Shown piece after piece: positions 41,836-53,737 of a DNA stretch of 64,000 nt. The notes under the pieces are model-generated. The model saw only the letters and a program-made list of their open reading frames with translations, was not told where the DNA came from and made no database searches. The stretch's first letter is position 1. Every line of letters starts with the position of its first letter. The stretch lies in contig CM043966.1 in assembly GCA_014529385.2 (NCBI GenBank), positions 144,570,711-144,634,710 of the forward strand. The letters are read 5' to 3'. Source of the DNA: Adiantum capillus-veneris (Eukaryota > Streptophyta > Polypodiopsida > Polypodiales > Pteridaceae). Position numbers and translations under genes: made by a program.

Positions 41836-42900
41836 GTGGAATGAAGACATGCAACAGGCTTTTGATGGTATAATGGAGGTATTGTGTTCTTTACCAACAG
41901 TGAGTCCTCTGGACTTGCAATTGATTTTCTATGTATCTACTAGTGTGGGGTCAATAGCTTTTGGGTCGGTTCTCTTACAAAAGCATGGAAGGAACTTCAA
42001 GCCAGTCCATTTTGAGAGCAAGATGAAGAATGTAAGCGAGTTCTCCTACACAAAAATGGAACAGTGGGTCTTTGCCTTGGTTCTTGCTTCTCTTACAAAA
42101 GCATGGAAGGAACTTCAAGCCATTCTATTTTGACATCAAGATGAAGAATGTAAGCGAGTTCTCCTACACATAAATGGAACAACGGGTCTTTACCTTGGGT
42201 CTTGCTTGTCACAAGTTCAAAACCTATCTGTTTCCAGAAAAGTTCTATGTGCTCACCACATCAAACCTTTTGCCGGATGTAGTAGAATATTTGAAGCCTA
42301 GCAAGTGCATCTTAAATTGTACTTTGGAGTTGCAAGAGTATGATTTTGAGTTTAAAGTGGATCATTCTATTAAAGCTCCCCCGACCGACATAGTGGTACA
42401 CAATGGAAGGGAGATTCTATCTTACCCAGGGGCTGACAAGGATGATCATGAAGAGGAGGTAGATATTATGTATGCGTATACAATGATGGTTGATGGTGCA
42501 TACAGGAAAGTTTTTCAAAATGCAACTGGTGGGGTAGTCATTAAGAACCCAAAAGATGATGTAATCTTTTCTAGAGCTTACAATCTTGATGAAGCTGAAA
42601 GTAATAATGGGGCTTAGTATCTCACATTTTTCCTTGGGTTGAGGCAGTGTCTTGAGTTGGGATTGAAGAGGGTCATTGAAAAAGGGGGATGCGTTGCTAG
42701 TCATGAATCGGTTGCTTGGTTTGTGGAATGTTAAGAATGAAAATTTGAATAAATGGTTCTATGGCATCAAGAAGTTGTCGCATGAGCTTGAGAAGATAAA
42801 ATTTAAGCATGTTCCTCATGAGTAGAATAAAGAAGCTGATGAGTTAGCTAGGGACAAGTTGGATGCCTTGGTAGTTCCTTTAAAGTTCAAGGAAGCCTTG
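41836..42900 (+). pseudogene. E3 degenerate RNase H and archaeal-type RNase H
   Basis: A Ty3 RNase H relic (ISIGSIAFGSVLLQKHGR-like, LELQEYDFEFKVDHSIKAPP) is followed by an archaeal-type RNase H: MMVDGAYRKVFQNATGG has the first Asp, but the Glu-bearing motif reads ESNNGA then TAG, and the final part is HVPHE, stop, NKEADELARDKLDALV. The Tat-type dual arrangement matches E2. A 118-base tandem duplication at 41971-42206 disrupts the first domain. Confidence 0.8.
41971..42206 (+). repeat. 118-bp tandem duplication inside E3 RNase H
   Basis: TCTCTTACAAAAGCATGGAA begins both copies (41971-42088 and 42089-42206). About eight single-base differences are visible. Because 118 is not a multiple of three, the duplication shifts the frame. 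Confidence 0.92.
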
Positions 42901-42940
42901 TATGTATGAAGGGAATCATTGCAAGATGTAGAAGTATTTT

Positions 42941-44150
42941 GTGGTGGGTAAAGGGAAATGTACAAAGGACATGTCAAAGGTTCGACATAAGAGAATAGTT
43001 GCAAAACCAAGACACTACACATTGGCAGGTGAGGATCTCATGCTTTATGGCAAGGATAGCATTTTGAGAAAAGTGTCGTACAAAGAAGAGATACGCTTGA
43101 TTTTGGAGAACTTCCATGAAGAAACATGCCATCAAGGCAAGGATCAAGTTGTCTTTTATATTTTGAGAGCAGGTTACTATTGGTCCTCTATGATGAGAGA
43201 TGATTATTTTTGGTGCAAGTCATGCCATGAATGCCCAGTGTTTGCAAACCGAAAGCTTTTGGCTGAGCCTCAATAAGCTATAATGTCTTTTGATGCATTT
43301 GCAAAATGGGAAGTGGATGTTGTAGATCCAATGCCAAAGATCAAGAATGGAAAAAGGTATATCCTTGTGGTTGTGGACTATTTAACAAAATGGGTGGAGG
43401 CAAGAGCAGTAAAAGATGTAACAGCAGGAAGAGTGCCATCTTTTTTGTATGAATAGGTGTGTTGTAGTTTTGGAGCTCCTATGGTTATCTTTTCTGATCG
43501 TGGACTAGGGTTTAGGGGAAAACTTATTGCTTCTCTCATGGAGAAATTGAAAATTCAGCGTAGGCATTCTTCTCCTTACTACCCACGATGCAATGGGTTG
43601 GTTGAAAATTGCAATGGTCAAATTGTGAAGATGCTATCAAAGTATGCTAGAGAGCATCCTAAAGAGTGGTACTTGGACTTGGAAAAGTGTTTGTGGGCTT
43701 ATAGAACTGCATATAGAGTGTCAACACAGTTTATGCCATATGAGCTTGTTTACGGAAAGGAAGTACTTATACCCATATAGGTGCAATTGGATGCCTTGAA
43801 GTTGTTGTGCAAAAGGCAAGGCAAAATGACAAGCTGCAGGAAAGAATACTTTCTCTAGTTTATGCCATATGTGTAGAGAGAAATCCAGTGACTATTATCT
43901 TCAACAAGCAGAGACAAGGATGGAGAAAATGAATAAGAGTCTACCAGAGAAGGAGATTAAAGAGGGAGATATGGTGATTAAGTATGACTCTCACTTGGAT
44001 TTCACTTTTCATAAGAAGTTGAAATGGTTGGGTCCGTACAAAGTGAAGCATGTATTTCCTAATGGCACATATGAGTTGGAAAAATTTTATGGTGAATGAT
44101 TGCACTATAGAATAAATGGTTATAGATTGAAGAAATATTTTGCAAGGGAT
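42941..44150 (+). pseudogene. E3 integrase
   Basis: The zinc domain has both His (NFHEETCHQGKD region) and both Cys (CKSCHECPVF). The catalytic triad is still readable: Asp in KWEVDVVDPM, Asp in IFSDRGLGF and Glu in NGLVENCNGQIV. AYRTAYRVSTQFMPYELVYG follows, and the C-terminal GPY/F module reads KWLGPYKVKHVFPNGTYEL near 44025-44080. Stops at 43273-43275, 43453-43455, 43777 and 44097 and frameshifts near 43290 and 43790 make it inactive. Coding homology ends at about 44150. Confidence 0.88.
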
Positions 44151-44448
44151 GTGGTTCTAGATGTAAATAGTCTCTTGGTCGAGCATAAATGCTCTACCTA
44201 GAGGGTCGACAATGATGATAGACCACTTTTGGCATGTACAAAGTAGCATGTATATGCATGGGCATATATGTATAAAGGAATGTAAATCAATGCATTTGGG
44301 AGCTTTGCAAAGTGGTTTCAAGTTTTAAAAAATATGCGACGTGTACAAATTGTAAATAGTCAAGCTTGGGTGCTGACAATCAGACACAAACACATGCATG
44401 GACAGGGATGAAACAGCATCATCAAGTTCATGATCATTCTACCATAGT

Positions 44449-44811
44449 GTGAGTTGTGTGTCACAAGTTCTTGATAGAGAAGAGGTTTTCTCCCCTTATA
44501 AATCATCAACAAATTTAGGATCAGTTTACCCAGTCGGTAGCTCTAGGTCACAGAAACTTGTCAAAGAAGGAGTCTGCACCCCCTCTGATTTATCATCATC
44601 ACATTCAAGACCAATTTTCCACTTTGTTAGCTTAGCTTCACAACAGCTTATCAATGAAGGAGTTTGCACCCCCTCTCAATCAACATTTTGCAGATCTTCA
44701 AGCACATACTCTTGCTTAACCAAGTCCTCAAAATCTGGTACATCCAAATTCGGTAAATCTGGTATACCCAAATCCATCCTGCACAATAAACACATCAATC
44801 ACAGCTTCTAA
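44449..44811 (+). other. Short open frame with three imperfect 28-29 residue repeats
   Basis: Not recognised. The open frame encodes three related segments: SCVSQVLDREEVFSP, SSRSQKLVKEGVCTPS and SLASQQLINEGVCTPS, spaced about 29 residues apart, then a second small repeat (KSGTSKFGKSGIPKS). There is no ATG upstream in frame, since a TGA lies at 44431-44433. It lies 300 bases after E3 integrase. It could be a degraded element ORF or an internally duplicated noncoding sequence. Confidence 0.3.
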
Positions 44812-44992
44812 CTTTGATCGTCCTTGTCCTCGGATATTTGCGTAGTTTGGTAGACTTGGACTCTATTCTTGATAGGTTTCATAATTCTCATAACTTACTT
44901 GTACAATAGCTTCTTTGAAATATTCTCAATTGTCATTGCAGGCTTTGATAACCTCTTGAATCTGCTCCTTCAAATCTAAACTCACTAACTGT

Positions 44993-45268
44993 TCAAAAGA
45001 TCTGATCATTAACTCTTCTAGTATCCCTCTTAATTTGGTTCTGACTCATAACACTCCAGGTAACCTGTTGGATCATATCCATCGAAGACTCGTCTCTTGT
45101 TGCATCCAAAGCTTCCATTTGATTTTTCTTCTTTGCGGTCTCCATTTTAAGTAGAGATCCTTGAACCGATTGAAGCATCTTTGAAAAATCTGGAACTGTT
45201 GACTTATCATCAAAACCGTTTGCACTTAACTTTGCAATCATCTTCATCATCTGCTCTAAATTCTCCAT
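44993..45268 (-). pseudogene. Start of an element ORF next to a primer-binding site
   Basis: A 91-codon minus-strand frame, MENLEQMMKMIAKLSANGFD onwards, begins 28 bases after the primer-binding site at 45309-45296. It looks helical and Lys/Gln-rich, as the N-terminus of a Gag-like protein may. It is not assignable to a family, and the rest of the element to the left is missing. Confidence 0.4.
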
Positions 45269-45295
45269 CTTTACCTCTCACCCCAGCTCGTTTTG

Positions 45296-45309
45296 CGTCG
45301 GGTTCACCA
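45296..45309 (-). promoter_or_regulatory. Primer-binding site of a minus-strand LTR element
   Basis: The minus strand reads TGGTGAACCCGACG four bases after the LTR end CATGACA. A TGG start close to the LTR is the signature of a PBS; the tRNA should end CGTCGGGTTCACCA. It is not initiator methionine. Confidence 0.6.
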
Positions 45310-45313
45310 AAGA

Positions 45314-46555
45314 TGTCATGAGATATGTGTTTGAAACGTGAGTTGGGTAGGCGCCGCGGGCAAGCGCCGGGCCTCTAGCTATGAGAGGTGTGAAAGAGAG
45401 GAAACAAGAGACATTGACAACTCCGGAAATCACCATAATCATCAATTATTTGATTAATGCTTTCAGTACAGCTTAATCCTTAGCCAAGGCAGGCTGTTAA
45501 CACCACTGTCACTTGGATCATCTATTAACTAGGAGTTTAAGCTTTCGTTTTATAGGATTAGCCAGGCCGTTAATGACATCGAGACTTAATAGAATGTTTA
45601 ATCAATTTCTAGCTGATGACGGTGATCAAAATTCTCTCCTGTCGCTTTATCTGCTTCGTCTACATTCAAGATTCTAAAAACCTCACGTAAGTTCTCTCTT
45701 TATCTGCTTCATCGACATTCAAGATTCTATAACCCTCATGTAAGTTCACTATGTCAATCATCATGCTTCAATTATTGCCAACTGTTCTGCAACTTCCTAT
45801 TTTGTGCGCTTTGCACTGCCTTAATTGCCGCTTATAAATTTTGACTCCCCTCTAATCCACTTGCTCTGATTGCCTTCAAGATTTGTATGCCCTTGGTGAT
45901 TTGTATTACTGAGCTTGACAGAGTGAGGTTACTTGCTCCTTAAGGAATAAGAGAGAGTCAGATTGCTTCACCAAGGTTGAGAGCGAGATCCTTTTGGCTC
46001 AATTATTGCCTACCAATCATTCCCTTCTTGAAGCTCAAAAATCCCAAATAACATACCAACCGAGCGGACCGGATTGGTACAGAACCGGCCCCCGGTGAAT
46101 CTTTAACGGCGGCCAATAACTTGGCAACCGGAACTCTGATCATCACTAATCTAAAAAGATTGATGCGCTCCACAAAATGATCACTTCAAGCCCATGCATT
46201 CACACCATCCTTGACCCTTCATCTGCAAACTGCCCAATCGACTCAAACTTCAAACTGGCATAAAGTTTGCAGAATAGCTCCAATCTCGACGAGCCGTAAA
46301 CACAGGCCGGTAGAGCACTTCAAGCACTATAGTTTTAGATCATAATCTCCCATCTGTGTTCACTTTAATCATACTCTTTTTAATCATCATTAAGCCATCT
46401 ATTGGCCCTTTTAGGCCGCATCTGGCATACATTAATAATTAAACTTGGCCTGTTTACAAGCCGTGATCACTGCTCAATAAATGTATAGGCTTCAAAGAAG
46501 CTTATCTTGTATTTCTTTGCTCATTTTCCCATCATTGAAGCGGAGATGCACGACA
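45314..46555 (-). mobile_element. 1.24-kb LTR of a minus-strand element
   Basis: Plus-strand borders are TGTCATGAG at 45314 and GCACGACA at 46555, giving TG...CA. The left border is fixed by the adjacent primer-binding site, so this is the 5' LTR of an element whose body lay to the left. The right half (46030-46555) is clearly homologous to 62033-62570, which also ends in GCACAACA. Confidence 0.7.
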
Positions 46556-46926
46556 ATGATCTTTATATATTGTGGTGCCCACTATTGTGTAAGATCATAT
46601 CACAAATGAATTAGGCAAGTCAGCAGGCCATTCCCAAAAAGGTTCTTGGCATTGCATTCTTGACCTCACATTCTTTGCTACAAGTGTAATATATTAACTA
46701 CAAAATCGAAAGATCCTCACAAGTAGAGGTAGGTTGTGCCATTGTTGTGTATTCCACATTGGTGGAGATGACGAGAACCTGAGAATTTTCTTGATCCTTC
46801 CCAAATCTGTGAACTTGCACAGCCTTTGTATTTCTCCTTGTTCAAGTTATGTCATCTTCTAGTATCATGATCCATCCCTTGTCCCCATGTCCCTAGCCTG
46901 ACTCACCACACTATGATGACGCCTCG
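46556..46926. other. No recognised feature
   Basis: Flank of the LTR. No coding frame is recognised. Confidence 0.4.
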
Positions 46927-47340
46927 ATGAATCTAGAATTTGGCATGCCATTTGCACCACTAGAACACATGTTCCAACTTCCAAGCCATATCCAGCCTTC
47001 TACTTCAAGTGAGCAGCAGCACAAACCAGCCTTTACTCAACTATATCACAACACATTCACACACTATAGACCCCAAAATCCACCCAAAGTCTTTCTCATG
47101 CCTCCCTATAGAAGTTGTTTCAATGTGGCCTAACCATTTTGATAATATTGCAAAAGTAACCATCAATATTCAAACAACAGTCGGACAACAGTCAGGCAAT
47201 GGAAGCTCGCACTCTTTTTGAAGGGGTAGCGACAACCTGGTTCGTGCAGCATCCAAGAGAAGTTGAGGGAGTTTGGAATCTTCTTAAATATTTCTTGATA
47301 CAAAATTTTGCTCATCAACATATCACGCATACGGTCCTTC
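46927..47340 (+). pseudogene. Weak Ty3 gag remnant
   Basis: Plus-strand reading includes NLEFGMPFAPLEHMF and, near 47200-47310 in another frame, ARTLFEGVATTWFVQHPREV followed by EGVWNLLKYFLIQNFAHQ, which has the look of the retrotransposon Gag domain (Leu-x-Gly-x-Ala-x-x-Trp-Phe). Only this short piece is recognisable. Confidence 0.4.
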
Positions 47341-49881
47341 AATAGTTTAATATTTTGTCAACAAACACATGAGCCATTAGCTTAGTTCGTCGTCAAGCTA
47401 AACCAACTTTTACTATGTGACATCACAATGACATTCCATCGCTATCAATCTCTATCCTCTCACTACACCCCAACGCTTTGACTCACTCTCTCAACCCAAG
47501 AATCGCCGGTTCGGGTGGACACACACTTCCACAAGCCGACACTACGAACACAAGATGAGACTAGGAGAAAGAGAGGGGGGAATGGTGTTGACCGCTCGGT
47601 CAACAACACGACATAACTCAAAAAAACCTTATTTTTTGAGATTTATGAAATGATGCGGATTATGGTTAAAAACATCATTTGTAATAAGTAGCTAGTTTAC
47701 TTGTAGAAGTGGGGGTGCAATCACACTTTGAGATTGTAAATACAAAGACATTTTACCCATTGAACTCTATTTTAGGTTTAACCTATGGTAGCCTTAGTAT
47801 ATAAGGTACCTATGTCCTTTTGTAGAGAGAACTCTTATCATAATCTAAGTTTTAAACTGACGTCGGCTGCGTATGAGAGGGAAAGAGAGAGAGTGTGAGC
47901 TTCATCCTAGCACTACTCCCCCCTCATTCATCACATTGGAGATTTGACTGCAGCATCGTGATAGGCTTAACAAGAGCTACGCGACAATGCCAAGAATTCC
48001 ATGCAAGACGAGGCTCACGTGGCGCTGATGCATCTACAAGACATTTTTTATCATAAGTGTATCAAACAATGTCTGTTTTCTTCTTGCAAGTAGTCATTAG
48101 AATCGTGGAGACTTAAGCTACACATAGGTTCTCATAGATTTCAATTTCCGGAACTTTCAAAATCCAGCTTTGTCTTCATATGCGTTTTCCAGAGATGGAT
48201 TTAGAGTGAGAATTTTGAGTGTAGAGGCTTTGGGACAGGTGTATCCTAGTGAGGGGATGGTGTTCTATAACTTTCGTCCAATTGTGGCATGGTTTGGTGA
48301 GTTTCCTTCCTTTTGTGTGTATGTGGGTTGGGTGGTGTAGTTGAGAGTAGTGAGATTCTAGATTGTGGTTAAGTTAGCCTTCTAGAGTGTTCTATGCATG
48401 GAATGGTCTCAGCCTGACAAGCTAAAAAGATTGCCTCCGTGCGACTATCGTGTCATATGTGTCCTCGATTGACATTATGTTGATCTAGGTTGTGTTGCAT
48501 GCACTTTATGGGTGGTGTGATTCACTCCCGCAACATTTGCCTCCATTACCGGAGAGCGATTGCCTAAGCTAGAGGAGTAGATGATGCTTTGATAAGAGTA
48601 ATTTCGCTACTAATTTCATCGGTTTTTTAGTGTGTGTAACTCAATTTTAGTTTCATTTGGTTGTGTGTGCAAGTAATTGAAGCTAATTTTTGAGTTATGA
48701 ATACCCCAAACCCCTAACTCCATTTCGGTCTAAAATTGGGTGTGTGTGTGCTTATTCAATGGCATGATCTATCCAATTAGAGATTGAATAATTGGTGCCT
48801 TCACTAATCGTGATGATTACAAGACCTAAAGGTTGGTGTGTGACTCTAGATGATTCAATTCATATGCAATTGAAAATTATTTTATGTACTACCATCATGA
48901 TGTATGCCAAGATGAGTTGGATATGGTAATTTTTATGTGAAAGTGCGTCCATATAAGTTGTAATAATCAATTGTGTATAGCGATGCAAGATTAAATGATA
49001 AACCCAATTAGATTTGGATGATGATGCCTATTGAATATGAGTAGCTTATATTGCAATGATTAAAAATTGAACATGGATTTGCAAATAGGGAGAAGTTTTT
49101 CACTTAATAGTGCATATGCATTATGCTTTAATTGTGGTATGTATGTATTAATTGATTTGTTTGTGTGCTATGAATTGATTGAAATTGGATTGTGAATGTG
49201 TCAATAATGCCAAAAAAAGAATTTTTTATGGGTCTCCATTGAGATTTGTGTTGAAATCAATTGAATATGGAAATAAATATGACATATGTGGCATCATCAG
49301 TATGATTTATTGTGTGTGCGGCGTGCCAATCAATTGATACATGTTGGAAAGATTCATGGTGTGCGAGCATTCAATTATGCATATGAGAGATATTTATATT
49401 GGCCCTTTTGAGTTCTTCCTTGTAATCAAAGTCGTATAAGCACCCAACTTAATTGATTGGAGGACTTAACAATTAATTGATTGAATTCATTTTTGGGTCT
49501 ATCTAAGGAATTTAGGAGCCTCTTTGTGGCCATAGACATAATAGACTTGGATGCATAATTAAGATTGATCACATAGTTTTTAGGCTAGTAGGTTTATGAC
49601 CTTTCATAAAACTAAAATTTCAAGTGGTTTAGTCTTCATAAAATTTTAGGTGATTTTTTGTTTTATGTTGTTTAGTTTTTTGTCTATGATTGATCCATCA
49701 TTTAGAAGCAAAAAAACACTTTGCATGATTGTTCATTGTACTTCATGTTTTAATCATCCTTGTTGGCCTTTAATACTCATGATTGGTTCTCATGTTTTGC
49801 AGCTCAACTTTCCTCCATGGACGTGCTTTCTACCATGTCATCGTGATTTGATTTAGTGGCACATGAGGACGCGCACCAAAT
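47341..49881 (+). other. Noncoding interior before a polypurine tract
   Basis: About 2.5 kb of AT-rich sequence without a coding frame of note. A small inverted repeat, GTGTTGACC with GGTCAACAAC, lies at about 47584-47608. Because it ends in a polypurine tract and LTR, it may be the interior of a large non-autonomous plus-strand LTR element. Confidence 0.4.
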
Positions 49882-49895
49882 TAGGATGGGGGGAA
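49882..49895 (+). promoter_or_regulatory. Polypurine tract before LTR-like array
   Basis: TAGGATGGGGGGAA directly precedes TGTTAGTAG. This is the form of a plant Ty3 polypurine tract and sets the first unit of the array as a 3' LTR in plus orientation. Confidence 0.6.
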
Positions 49896-51305
49896 TGTTA
49901 GTAGTGACTAACATATGCTACACCGATTATGCACCAAGCTAGGGATGTGCTATGGATGTGTACAATATTTCCTACTCACGTTATATAAGGTTTTGGGCTC
50001 ATTTGGGAGTTCCAAATTGTATATGCTAGAGGGCTCAACTTAATCCCATAGTAGAAATCCTTGTGGTGCATGCCTTTATAAGAAGCCCTTTTATGCAAAG
50101 AGGATTCATTCTAGAGGATCCATTTTTTAGAACTCACTCTTGTGTGTTCACTTTATGGATGGCCTAGCTTTGAGCTTAATGCCCATGCTTATAAATCTAG
50201 TGCTAACTCTTTGTGATTAGAGTAGCTCTTCTCCATTAATCTCTATTTTGGTCATAAATCTTGTCATCTCTCTACATTTTGTTAATGTCATTAAGTAGTT
50301 TTTCTTTGATATAACTCTTTTCTACCATGAGTAGTTCAATTAGTTGATGATTTCTCTAATTCTCTTGATTTGTGTAGTGTGTGTGCACTCTTAGTCATGT
50401 GATTAGAGTTCGTGGCTAATTGTGTGCTTATGTGTGTGGAGGTTTAAGAGCCTTGAGCCTAATGCCACTTGTGTGTGATATGATTAGAGTACCTTGTTTG
50501 ACATGTGATGATTGGGGATGCCAACTTCAATGCAATTAGTGTGTGCTTAATTTGGTCATGGATGCTTGTGTTGATTTTCCTCTCATGATGCGATAAAATT
50601 TGCATTAGGCAAAGTTTGGACTCACAAAGGGCCCTTTAAGGAGTTTGACTTTACCTCTCTCTACCAAAACAGGTGCATGGGTAAATTTTTGCAACCGAAC
50701 TCCAAAGTTGACGGAGGTTTGACAATTAGAATGTCCTCTTCAAGCTCTATCTACTACTGATATATAGCACACCATGAGATTCCTCATATTTTAGAAGATT
50801 TTTTTTTTAATTCACCTATGATGTGACAACTTTGTCGTAATCTAAGTGAATAAAAAAAAGAATCTTCTAAAATATGAGGAATCTCATGGCGTGCTATATA
50901 TCAGTAGATAGAGCTTGAAGACGACATTCTAACTGCTAAACCTCCGCCAACTTTGGAGTTTGTTTGAAAAAAATTATCCATGCGCCCGTTTTGGTAGAGA
51001 GAGGTAAAGTCAAACTCCTTAAAGGGCCCCTTTGTGAGTTCAAATTTTGCCTCGGACTTTGGTGGACTTGGTGTCTGTAGGAGTTGATTGATTAGTGATT
51101 AGAGTATGATCAGAGTTAGTCTTACCATGGCTAATCTCTACTTACATTGGAGACTTGAGAGAGATTCTCTTGAATCCTCTTATTCATTGTGTCCGATGAC
51201 GCTTTCACACTTAGTTGTGTGATGTTTCCATGCCCTAGATGGGTGATACTCTCTCGAAATTGATGATTTTGGCAGAGTTAGCCTATTCTACGACTAGCTC
51301 CAACA
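49896..51305 (+). mobile_element. LTR-like unit 1 (with MITE insertion)
   Basis: Starts TGTTAG and ends CTCCAACA. Without the insertion at 50608-51051 it is about 966 bases. It contains TTATATAAGG near 49982, a TATA-like box, and CTTTATAAGAAGCCC near 50080. It matches units 2 to 4 throughout. Confidence 0.8.
50608..51051. mobile_element. Fold-back MITE inserted in LTR-like unit 1
   Basis: Two inverted arms of about 205 bases (50608 to about 50812 and about 50850 to 51051) flank a short centre. The ends are GGCAAA...TTTGCC. Shared words in the arms include CTTTAAGGAGTTTGACTTTA and TTCCTCATATTTTAGAAGAT. The arms are roughly 90 percent alike by eye. The other units of the array lack the sequence, which proves insertion. 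TTA precedes the left end but the right flank reads TCG, so the target duplication is unclear and the superfamily unassigned. Confidence 0.85.
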
Positions 51306-51309
51306 TTTT

Positions 51310-52252
51310 TGTTAGCATCGGCTAACACATACTACACCGATTATGCACCAAGATAGGGATGTCTTTCCTATTTACATTGTATAAGGTCTTGTGAACATTT
51401 GGGAGTTCGAAATTGTATATGCTAGAGGGCTCAACTTAATCCCATAGTAGAAAGGCTTGTGGTGCATGCCTTTATAAGAAGCCCTTTTATGCAAAAAGGA
51501 TTTCATTCTTGCGTACTCACTCTTGAGAGCTCACTCTTGTGTGTTCACTTTATGGATGGCCTAACCTTGAGCTTAATGCCCATGATTAGAAGGCTAGTTC
51601 TAATCCTTTGTAATTAGAGTAGCTCTTCTTGATTAAATTAATCTCATTTTTGCTAATAAATATTTTCTTCTCTTTACATTTCAATAATGTCATTAGGTAG
51701 TTTTTCTTTGATCTAATTCTTTTCTACCATGAGCATTTCGATTAGTTGATGATTTCTCTAATTCTCTTGATTTGTGTAGTGTGTGTGCACTCTTAGTTAT
51801 GTGATTAGAGTTCATTCTTAATTGTGTGCTTTATGTGTGTGGAGGTTTAAGAGCCTTGAGCTTAATGCAACTTGTGTGTGATATGATTAGAGTACCTTGT
51901 TTGACATGTGATGATTGGGGAGGCCAACGTCAATGCAATTGTGTGTGCTTTGGTCATGAATGCTTGCGTTGATTTTCTTCTGACTCAATAAGATTGGCAA
52001 GTCGGACTTTGGTGGACTTGGTATGTGTCATTGGAGTTGATTCATTAGTGTTTAGAGTATGATTAGAGTTAGTCTTCCCATGACTAATATATTTCTCCTA
52101 GTGGAAAGACATTCTCTTGAATCCTCCTATTCAATGTGTCCGATGACGCTCTCACACTTAGTTGTGTGATGTTTCCATGACCTAGCCGGGTGATGCTCTC
52201 TCAAGATTAATGATTTTGTCTGATTAAACCAATCCTATGACTACCTCCAACA
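51310..52252 (+). mobile_element. LTR-like unit 2
   Basis: 943 bases, TGTTAGCATC to CTCCAACA, separated from unit 1 by TTTT. It lacks the CTATGGATGTGTACAATA piece near its start that units 1, 3 and 4 have. Confidence 0.8.
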
Positions 52253-52256
52253 TTTT

Positions 52257-53198
52257 TGTTAGCATCCGCTAACACATGCTACGCCGATTATGCAGCAAGC
52301 TAGGGATGTGCTATGGATGCGTACAATATTTCCTTTTCACATTGTATAAGGTCTTGGGTTCATTTTGGAGTTCCAAATTGTATATGCTAGAGGGCTCAAC
52401 TTAATCCCATAGTAGAAAGTCTTGTGGTGCACGCCTTTATAAGAAGCCCTTTTATGCAAAGAGGATTCATTCTTGAGAGCTCACTCTTGTGTGTTCACTT
52501 TATAGATGGCCTAGCCTTGAGCAATGCCCATGCTTAGAAGGATAGTGCTAATCCTTTGTAATAAGAGTATCTCTTCTTGATTAATCTAATATCTTTTTTG
52601 CTAATAAATCTTGTCTTCTCCCTACATTTCATTCACGTCATTAAGTAGTTTTGGTTTTATCTAACTCTTTTCTACCATGAGCATTTCAATTAGTTGATGA
52701 TTTCTCTAATTCTCTTGATTTGTGTAGTGTGTGTGCACTCTTGGTTATGTGATTAGAGTTTGTGTCTAATTGTCTGCTTATGTGTGTGGAGGTTTAAGAG
52801 CCTTGAGCTTAATGCAACTTGTGTGTGATACGATTAGAGTACCTTGTTTGACATGTGATGATTGGGGAGGCCAACATCAATGCAATTAGTGTGTGCTTTG
52901 ATCATGTACGCTTGTGTTGATTTTTCTCTCATGACTCGATAAAATTAGCAAGTCGGCCTTTGGTGGACTTGGTGTCTTTAGGAGTTGATTGATTAGTGAA
53001 TAGAGTATGATTAGAGTTAGTCTTGCCATGGCTAATGTCTACATGGATTGGAGAGACATTCTCTTGAATCCTCTTATTCATTGTGTTCGATGAGGCTATC
53101 ACACTTTTTTGTGTGATGTTTCCATGCCCTAGCTGGGTGATTCTCTCTCGGGATTGATGATTTATTAGAGTTAGCCTATGCTAGGACTACCTTCAATA
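52257..53198 (+). mobile_element. LTR-like unit 3
   Basis: 942 bases, TGTTAGCATC to TTCAATA, separated from unit 2 by TTTT. Confidence 0.8.
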
Positions 53199-53202
53199 TT
53201 TG

Positions 53203-53398
53203 TGCTAGTAACGACTAACACATGCTATGCCGATTATGCACCAAGCTAGGGATGTGATATGGATGCGCACAATATTTACTATTCACATTGTATAAGGTCT
53301 TGGGCTCATTTGGGACTTCCAAATTGTATATGCTACAGGGATCAACTTAATCCCATAGTAGAAAGGATTGTGGTGCATGCCCTTATAAGAAGCCCTTT
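53203..53398 (+). mobile_element. LTR-like unit 4, truncated
   Basis: Starts TGCTAG after TTTG and matches the other units to GAAGCCCTTTTT, then stops. About 195 bases remain. Confidence 0.8.
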
Positions 53399-53737
53399 TT
53401 GCTGAGGGATGCTTTTCAAATTTTGATCCACCACTCTCTTGGTATGCACTTGGTGGCAAGGCTTCAAGGACCCTAAGAGGAGGAAGGACCTGATGCATAA
53501 AAATCACAAAAAAATATCTATGTATTTATTTTGTACATGGCTATTGTTTTGACACATTTGGATCTCGGAAATAAGGAGAGGTAGGAACAAACCCTATGAA
53601 AAAGAAAATTTCATTGGATGCCGATTCTACCCGATGGTCTCACTATAGGTGAAGAGTAAAAGTCAATAGTGAAAGGTAAGAGAATCTTATGCATTATGGA
53701 TTTGGAGTCAAAAAATATTATCAAATTCAATCCTAAT
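53399..53737. other. No recognised feature
   Basis: Between the truncated LTR-like unit and a minus-strand Ty3 fragment. No coding frame is recognised. Confidence 0.4.

Noticed and set aside
47584-47608. GTGTTGACC/GGTCAACAAC inverted repeat as an LTR edge of the 37-kb element family
   Set aside because: Only the first eight or so bases match TGTTGACCC; no further LTR sequence follows.
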